The notes under the pieces were generated by a model. That model had not been told where the DNA came from. It made no database searches and was given only the letters and a program-made list of their open reading frames with translations. From the NCBI RefSeq assembly GCF_008386565.1, contig NZ_VUKA01000011.1:32247-96246 (forward strand): DNA of 64,000 nucleotides. Reading direction: 5' to 3'. The stretch is from Teichococcus oryzae. GTDB taxonomy: Bacteria; Pseudomonadota; Alphaproteobacteria; Acetobacterales; Acetobacteraceae. Positions within the stretch are counted from its first letter, which is position 1; the number at the start of each line of letters is the position of its first letter. Below, piece by piece: positions 60,670 to 64,000 of this stretch. The translations under genes and the position numbers were made by a program.

Positions 60670-61754
60670 GCGGCGCAGCCGGCGACAGCTTCGGGCCGCG
60701 CCGCCAGGACCGCCTTCAACTGCACGAGGCTCGGCGTGATCACCGGGATAAAAGCGGCTTCCCGCCAGCGCCGGGCGAAATCCTCGCCCTGCGGCTGGAG
60801 ATAGGCGCGGCCGCCGGATGCCTGCAACTCCAGCCCCACCGCTTCGGCGACGATGTCGGCGAGGCGGATGCGCAACTCGAAAAGCGGCGCGGGCCGGGCC
60901 TGGAAATGCAGCGCCCGCAAGCCGTCGCGCAGCGCCTTCTCCTCGGCGGCAAGGCGGGCGGACAATTCTCCGAGCGGCAGGCGCAGCACCTCCCGCGCGG
61001 CACCGCCCCGTTCCGTCGCCTCCTGCAACGCCCGCCGCGCCAGGCCAATGGACATGCCGCATTGCAGGCCCAGAAACGCCGGGCGCACCTGGGGCAGCCA
61101 CAGGCCCGCCTGGGGATGGATGATGTCGTCCGGCGAAAGCTTCACGCCATGCAGGTCGATGGCGGCGGTGTTGGTGCCGCGCAGGCCCAGCAGCGACAAA
61201 TCCTCAGTGCGGCGCAATCCGGGCGCATCGGATGGCAGGGACGCGACCATGGCCCCGCTTCCATCCGCATGCGCGATGGCGGCGGCGACGTGGAAGCCCT
61301 GCGGCCGCAGATTGGTCACCCACGGCATCCGGCCATCCAGGCTGTATCCCGCCCCTTGCGGGGCGGCCGTGATCTGCAGCGCTTCCAGCCCCGCCAGGAA
61401 CTTCATGGCGTTGGAAAGGCCGGTTGCGCCGGCCAGGGCGCCGGTCAGGAGATCCGGCAGCAGCCGCGACCGCAGCCCTTCATTCGGGCTTTGCAACAGG
61501 AACTCGATATAGGTCCGTTGGCTCCAGAACACGAAGCCGGCGGCCAGGGACCTGCTGGAAATGGCGGCAATGGCCTCCACCGCCTCGGCGACCTCGCCGC
61601 CCTGCCCGCCCCAGGCCGCGGGAACGCCGATGCCGAACAAGCCCGCCGCGGCGAGCCGGGGCAGCAGCGAGGCAGGGTCCGCCCGGCCATCATCAAGGCC
61701 GGCCGCATTGCCGTCCAGCCATTCGTTGAGGGCGCTTCCGATCGGGACAGGCAT
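60666..61754 (-). CDS. Acyl-CoA dehydrogenase family protein (possible flavin-dependent monooxygenase)
   Basis: A 362-residue protein with the acyl-CoA dehydrogenase fold: a helical N-terminal domain (GIGVPAAWGGQGG), a middle beta domain (LRPQGFHVAAAI to LLGLRGTNTAAIDLHGV) and a C-terminal helical bundle. The middle LGLRGTNTA segment is more like SfnB/DszC-type flavin proteins than like fatty-acid dehydrogenases. Clustering with a NitT/TauT ABC importer and an AhpD-like protein fits use of organosulfur compounds. It overlaps the ATPase gene by 4 bases. A redox role is secure; the substrate is inferred. Confidence 0.82.
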   Translation of the reverse strand: MPVPIGSALNEWLDGNAAGLDDGRADPASLLPRLAAAGLFGIGVPAAWGGQGGEVAEAVEAIAAISSRSLAAGFVFWSQRTYIEFLLQSPNEGLRSRLLPDLLTGALAGATGLSNAMKFLAGLEALQITAAPQGAGYSLDGRMPWVTNLRPQGFHVAAAIAHADGSGAMVASLPSDAPGLRRTEDLSLLGLRGTNTAAIDLHGVKLSPDDIIHPQAGLWLPQVRPAFLGLQCGMSIGLARRALQEATERGGAAREVLRLPLGELSARLAAEEKALRDGLRALHFQARPAPLFELRIRLADIVAEAVGLELQASGGRAYLQPQGEDFARRWREAAFIPVITPSLVQLKAVLAARPEAVAGCAA

Positions 61755-61765
61755 GTCGAGGGCCT

Positions 61766-62338
61766 TTATTCCGCAGCGACGCTGGCCGGGCCGTCCCAGC
61801 GGAATGCCTCAAGCTGCGGGTTCAGCGGTGGCTGGCCGAGATTGTTCGCGAAGTTGCACAAGGTCGCCAGGCTGACGCCCAGCACCACTTCCAGCGCCTG
61901 CTGGTCGTTGAAGCCGGCGGATTTGAAGGCGGCGAGATCGGCATCGGCCACTTGGCCACGCATCGCGATCACGGCGCTGGTGAAGGCCGCCACGGCTGCG
62001 AGGCGTGCATCGCCCACCGGCTGCCGCTGCCGCAGCGCCTCGATGGTGTCGGCATCCAGGCCGGCCTTCTTGGTGGCGATGGCGGTGTGCCCGGCAACGC
62101 AGAAGCCGCAGCCATGGGTGGCGGCCGCCGTGATCTGCACCACTTCACGCTCCGCCAGGGTGAGGCTTGCCCGCGCATTGATGCCGGAAACGGTCAGATA
62201 GGTTTCCAGCGCGACCGGTGCATTGGCCAGCACGCGCAACAGGTTCGGCAGGAAGCCATTGTTCTTCTCGGCGGCGGCCAGGGTCGGCCTGGCCTCGGCC
62301 GGGGCATCGTCATGCGAGCGGAGCGGCAAGCGAGACAT
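61766..62338 (-). CDS. AhpD-like carboxymuconolactone decarboxylase family protein
   Basis: A 190-residue alkylhydroperoxidase-type protein. The redox motif is HGCGFCVAGH, with C77 and C80 and proton-relay H84, placed in the usual AhpD helix. Such proteins reduce peroxides or act as disulfide reductases. GAGGAG lies 8 bases upstream of the ATG. It is the first gene of the five-gene operon (11 bases to the next). It may protect the flavin enzyme downstream from peroxide. Confidence 0.88.
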   Translation of the reverse strand: MSRLPLRSHDDAPAEARPTLAAAEKNNGFLPNLLRVLANAPVALETYLTVSGINARASLTLAEREVVQITAAATHGCGFCVAGHTAIATKKAGLDADTIEALRQRQPVGDARLAAVAAFTSAVIAMRGQVADADLAAFKSAGFNDQQALEVVLGVSLATLCNFANNLGQPPLNPQLEAFRWDGPASVAAE

Positions 62339-62732
62339 GGCGCAAACTCCTCGGAAAAATCACCACCAGAAACGCGGCTCATCCATTTGCACGTTTTCCT
62401 GGCGCATTTTTGGTCCGGCTGATCTAACGTCCTGCCGGCCCATCGGCAAGTTTCTTCTTTTTCGCTGGATCTGCGCCATTCAATAATAATTTAGCAAATC
62501 AGATCGTGATTGAGGCTTTGCCAGGAAGTCTCGCTCTTGAGCATGGCAGTCGGCCTGCGTGACGGTACCGCGTCCCGCTATTGATGATTTTCACGATTTC
62601 GTTGGGAAGAATTGGGCCTCCTTGGCGGTGTTACGCTTCAGTGGCCAAGCCGGCGCCTTGCCCTGTGCTTCCCTTGCCCGCAGGCGGCGCGACTTCAGCG
62701 TGGCGATCGCCGCGATGGTATCGGCCAGGGCT
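62339..62732. other. Upstream region of the AhpD/ABC operon
   Basis: No supported gene lies in these 394 bases. An AT-rich stretch at about 62445-62510 is the probable promoter zone of the leftward operon, but no textbook -35/-10 pair is evident. No hairpin was found after the alpha/beta hydrolase stop at 62733. Confidence 0.45.
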
Positions 62733-63782
62733 TCAGGCGTGCGATCCGGCTTCCGCCAGCACGGCCTCGATGGCGTCCACAACCGCATCGGGATGGCTGT
62801 GATGCAGCATGTGCCCGCCGCCGGGGAACAGGCGCAGCCTGCTGCCGGGGAGGGCGTGGTGCAGCCGCACCGCATGGCGCCTGGCGGCCACCATGCGGTC
62901 TGCGAGCCCGGCCAGGATCATGACCGGCATGTTCAATGCTTCCTCCCGCCCCACCAGCCGGGCGGCATCGGCGTGCATGCAGGCCGTTTCGGCGGCGCTG
63001 GCTCCCAGGGCCGAGGGACGCAAGGACAGCGGCCAGGGAAAGGCGTGGCGGAAGCGCGGCGGCACGGCTTGCGGGGCGAAGATCCGGCGAACAAGGCACC
63101 CTCCCAGCAGATGCGCCAGGGGCGGCAGCACGGTATGGCGCAGCAGCTTCCCGAGCCCCGGCAAGGCGGGGATCGACGCCATGGCGGCATCCAGGCGCCG
63201 CTCGGGCCGCACATACCCAGACAGAAGAACCAGCGCACCGGTTCCCTCCGGTGCCTGCAGGGCCATGTGCAGCGCCACGAGCGCGCCCCAGGAATGTCCC
63301 ACCAGAACCGGCCGGGACAGGCCGAGGCGCCCGAGGGCCTCCCACAACAACGCCGCCTGATGCGGCGCATCCCAGCACATCCGGGAGGGCCGGCCGCTAT
63401 GGCCGAAGCCTGGCCGGTCAAAGGCCAGGACATGATGCCGCCGCGCCAGTCGTTCCATCACCCCGCTGATGGCGAAGTCCTCGGCCATCGCGCCATTGCC
63501 GTGCAGCAGCACGATGCTTCGCGTGCCGCCGCCCTGCTCCAGCACATGCAGCGGTACGCCATGAACCTTAAGAACATGTCCTCGGGGCGGCCAATTCCGC
63601 TCCGCCCGCCGCGCCGCACGCGCATTCGCCCATGCCAGAAGCCCCAGCGCGGCACCGCACGCGCCTAGCATTTGGAAGGTCCGCATCCGGCCCGCGGAGG
63701 GTGGGCCGATTTCCGGGAGGCCCGGATGGCGCAGGTGCTCCCCGGCCGGGCGTGCTTCCATCCGCCGCATGGCATCCCGCAT
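62733..63782 (-). CDS. Alpha/beta fold hydrolase, probably membrane-anchored
   Basis: A 349-residue alpha/beta hydrolase. A hydrophobic segment at about residues 36-52 followed by Arg-rich residues suggests an N-terminal membrane anchor. The catalytic domain has oxyanion HGNG (94-97), nucleophile S164 in GHSWG, the acid in LAGLADRM and the His in GGGHMLHH. The start at 63782 has GGAAGGAG 7 bases upstream and is preferred over an ATG 36 bases earlier. Substrate unknown; esterase or haloperoxidase-like activity is possible. Confidence 0.82.
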   Translation of the reverse strand: MRDAMRRMEARPAGEHLRHPGLPEIGPPSAGRMRTFQMLGACGAALGLLAWANARAARRAERNWPPRGHVLKVHGVPLHVLEQGGGTRSIVLLHGNGAMAEDFAISGVMERLARRHHVLAFDRPGFGHSGRPSRMCWDAPHQAALLWEALGRLGLSRPVLVGHSWGALVALHMALQAPEGTGALVLLSGYVRPERRLDAAMASIPALPGLGKLLRHTVLPPLAHLLGGCLVRRIFAPQAVPPRFRHAFPWPLSLRPSALGASAAETACMHADAARLVGREEALNMPVMILAGLADRMVAARRHAVRLHHALPGSRLRLFPGGGHMLHHSHPDAVVDAIEAVLAEAGSHA

Positions 63783-63867
63783 TCCGCCGCTCCTTCCGCT
63801 TTTCCGCCACTCAGACATGAACGGCGGGACGCGGAAATGTTGCGGCGCCTTGTTGGGCGCTGCGGGG

Positions 63868-64000
63868 TCAGCCGTCCCGGAACTGTTCCGGCGAGGTCAC
63901 GCCCAGTTCCTGCCCCTTCGCGTCGAAAGCGGCCTCGTAAACCAGGGCCAGCCGGGTCTTGGGCGTGCCGTCGGCATAATGCTCTCCGCTGGCCTCGGCC
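63868..64000 (-). CDS. Hypothetical protein, 3' end only (runs off the window)
   Basis: A leftward frame enters from the right edge and stops with TGA at 63868-63870. About 43 residues are visible, ending TSPEQFRDG, with a YADGTPKTRLALVYEAAFD stretch before that. I do not recognise the family. The codon use matches the neighbours. The gap of 85 bases to the alpha/beta hydrolase start allows co-transcription. Confidence 0.6.
   Translation of the reverse strand, partial: AEASGEHYADGTPKTRLALVYEAAFDAKGQELGVTSPEQFRDG

Noticed and set aside
1-64000. CRISPR arrays, tRNA/rRNA genes, prophage or intact insertion sequences
   Set aside because: No regular repeat-spacer pattern, no recognisable RNA gene, and no transposase, integrase or phage protein was found on either strand.

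Overview
The window is about 64 kb of GC-rich, gene-dense chromosome. The best fit is an alphaproteobacterium of the Acetobacteraceae/Roseomonas kind. This is an inference from the GC-rich codon use, a flbT gene beside a CtrA-like regulator, TRAP and hydantoinase genes, a Pha/Mrp antiporter with fused A and B subunits, a single-chain indolepyruvate ferredoxin oxidoreductase, and many ABC transporters. I see no rRNA, tRNA, CRISPR array, phage or intact insertion sequence. Nearly all of the window is ordinary chromosomal metabolism and transport.

Layout. 0.1-6.2 kb: cupin, glycogen-debranching-type glucosidase, GAF/HisKA_2 sensor kinase and GH13 alpha-glucosidase. 6.3-11.1 kb: orphan oligopeptide-type binding protein with an M20D amidohydrolase, PHB-depolymerase-type esterase and SDR. 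11.2-14.0 kb: a compact trio of secreted beta-propeller, NodB-like deacetylase and sterol-desaturase-like membrane enzyme. 14.0-18.7 kb: a ubiquitin-like sulfur carrier, E1-rhodanese and NAD-dependent epimerase operon, then an M20 peptidase with a good intrinsic terminator. 19.0-20.4 kb: a CtrA-type regulator with a degenerate receiver, next to flbT. 20.4-22.9 kb: a 0.7 kb gene-poor stretch with a perfect 24-bp inverted repeat, a DUF3297 protein, a small membrane protein and D-lactate dehydrogenase. 23.1-29.8 kb: hyuA-hyuB followed by a complete TRAP transporter. 29.9-36.0 kb: FAA hydrolase, eutBC, zwf and a D-aminopeptidase-like serine hydrolase. 36.1-41.7 kb: indolepyruvate ferredoxin oxidoreductase, a MucR-N-terminus-like small protein and a second serine hydrolase. 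41.9-50.8 kb: a five-gene dipeptide-type ABC operon, adenine deaminase and dgoK-dgoA. 50.9-57.4 kb: ptsN-like IIA followed by the Mrp/Pha antiporter operon. 57.9-62.3 kb: an operon of AhpD-like protein, acyl-CoA-dehydrogenase-like protein and a NitT/TauT ABC transporter. 62.7-64.0 kb: alpha/beta hydrolase and a truncated gene at the right edge.

How the genes work together. Most blocks pair an uptake system with the enzymes that would use its cargo: TRAP with hydantoinase/oxoprolinase, dipeptide ABC before adenine deaminase, NitT/TauT ABC with a flavin enzyme, and binding protein with amidohydrolase. Regulation is visible at the CtrA-like/flbT locus, the sensor kinase near the alpha-glucan enzymes, and the PTS IIA protein that leads the cation antiporter operon. 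The items most worth a second look are the degenerate CtrA-type regulator, the sulfur-carrier/epimerase operon, the perfect 50-bp dyad near 20.97 kb, and the DnaA-box cluster near 47.2 kb.
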